Below are positions 5,048 through 5,486 of a stretch of 5,486 bases of DNA, piece after piece. Numbering within the stretch: the first letter of the stretch is position 1; each line of letters opens with the position of its first letter. The stretch lies in contig JAFLJV010000081.1 of assembly GCA_022712845.1 (NCBI GenBank), forward strand, positions 1 through 5,486, read 5' to 3'. The stretch comes from Sulfurimonas sp. (GTDB lineage Bacteria; Campylobacterota; Campylobacteria; Campylobacterales; Sulfurimonadaceae). Made by a program: the position numbers and the translations under genes. Below the pieces are notes generated by a model that ran no database searches, was not told the origin of the DNA, and saw only the letters and a program-made list of their open reading frames with translations.

Positions 5048-5486
5048 ATGCTTAAAAAATCCATACTATTTGTCTTACTAATATCTATCCTTCTATTACA
5101 AGGATGTTCAGACGATGAAAGCTCAAATGCAAATGATATGGTTTCAAAAACTGAATATATATTAACTGCTCTTGATAAAAAACAATATATCGTAAAAAAG
5201 GATGGTGATGGGTTTATACTAAATGGAGCAGAAGGTAAAATTATTATTTTTGATATATTTGCTACTTGGTGTCCACCATGTCGTGCAGCTGCATCACATC
5301 TCACTTCTCTTCAAAAAAAATATAAAGATGATCTTATAATTATAGGTCTAACTATTGAAGATGAAATTTCAAATGAAGAACTATTGGAATTTAGAAAAGA
5401 ATATAAAGCAGATTATATATTAACAAATTCTCCACAAAGCCGTCGTCTAATAAATGCTATAGCAACTAAATTAGAAATGGGAGAAA
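5048..5486 (+). CDS. TlpA/ResA-like thioredoxin-fold lipoprotein (3' end outside window)
   Basis: The reading frame is open for 146 codons from the ATG at 5048 and runs off the window, so the C-terminus is unseen. The N-terminus is a lipoprotein signal: Lys at 3-4, a hydrophobic stretch 6-17, then LQGC with C20 as the lipidated residue. A thioredoxin fold follows, with the active site WCPPC at 74-78 preceded by IIIFDIFAT. Family members reduce periplasmic disulfides, often on apocytochrome c or copper-binding proteins, outside the cytoplasmic membrane. The CPPC dipeptide is typical of TlpA/ResA-type reductants rather than DsbA-type oxidants. It has its own promoter and Shine-Dalgarno and diverges from the cyclo-ligase gene. 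From memory, C. jejuni has the same pairing (Cj1207c beside Cj1208), followed by ftsY, so ftsY may lie just past the window. The substrate is unknown. Confidence 0.9.
   Translation, partial: MLKKSILFVLLISILLLQGCSDDESSNANDMVSKTEYILTALDKKQYIVKKDGDGFILNGAEGKIIIFDIFATWCPPCRAAASHLTSLQKKYKDDLIIIGLTIEDEISNEELLEFRKEYKADYILTNSPQSRRLINAIATKLEMGE

Noticed and set aside
5041..5304. Open frame on the - strand opposite the thioredoxin lipoprotein
   Set aside because: It has no recognisable product and lies antisense to a clear lipobox plus WCPPC gene that is open to the window end.

Overview
The window is AT-rich, densely coding bacterial DNA. Lys, Asn and Ile codons dominate, homopolymer A/T tracts are common, and the -10 boxes are TATAAT-like with no clear -35. 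The adjacent trio of a TlpA-type lipoprotein, a 5-formyltetrahydrofolate cyclo-ligase and RNase Y matches, from memory, the Campylobacter jejuni Cj1207c-Cj1208-Cj1209 neighbourhood. I therefore infer a member of Campylobacterota (Sulfurimonas/Arcobacter-like). The phylum is a fairly confident inference; the genus is not resolved.

Layout. Positions 1-93 hold a long imperfect inverted repeat that looks like a small intergenic palindromic element. A FieF/YiiP-like cation diffusion facilitator follows on the + strand (179-1072). It keeps transport site A and the cytoplasmic zinc site C, but two of the three site-B ligands are missing. Next comes a tandem pair of paralogous, exported pentapeptide-repeat proteins (1195-1974 and 2062-2835, +). 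Each appears to have its own copy of the same promoter and a TTG start. Each protein is itself two pentapeptide-repeat blocks, and each block ends in the same Trp/Cys/Cys cap. On the - strand, an operon reads 5-formyltetrahydrofolate cyclo-ligase (4985-4413) then rny (4411-2843), one base apart. It ends in a palindrome shared with the 3' end of the second pentapeptide gene. A TlpA/ResA-like thioredoxin lipoprotein (5048 to beyond the window, +) diverges from the cyclo-ligase.

How the genes relate. The - strand operon is housekeeping: folate one-carbon salvage and mRNA turnover. The CDF protein exports divalent metal from the cytoplasm. The pentapeptide proteins and the thioredoxin lipoprotein act outside the cytoplasmic membrane. 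The only cysteines in the mature pentapeptide proteins are the paired cap cysteines, so a link to periplasmic thiol chemistry is conceivable but unproven. The function of the pentapeptide pair is unknown, and it is the least ordinary part of the window. I found no tRNA, rRNA, CRISPR array, transposase or complete mobile element. No gene-free stretch exceeds 300 bases.
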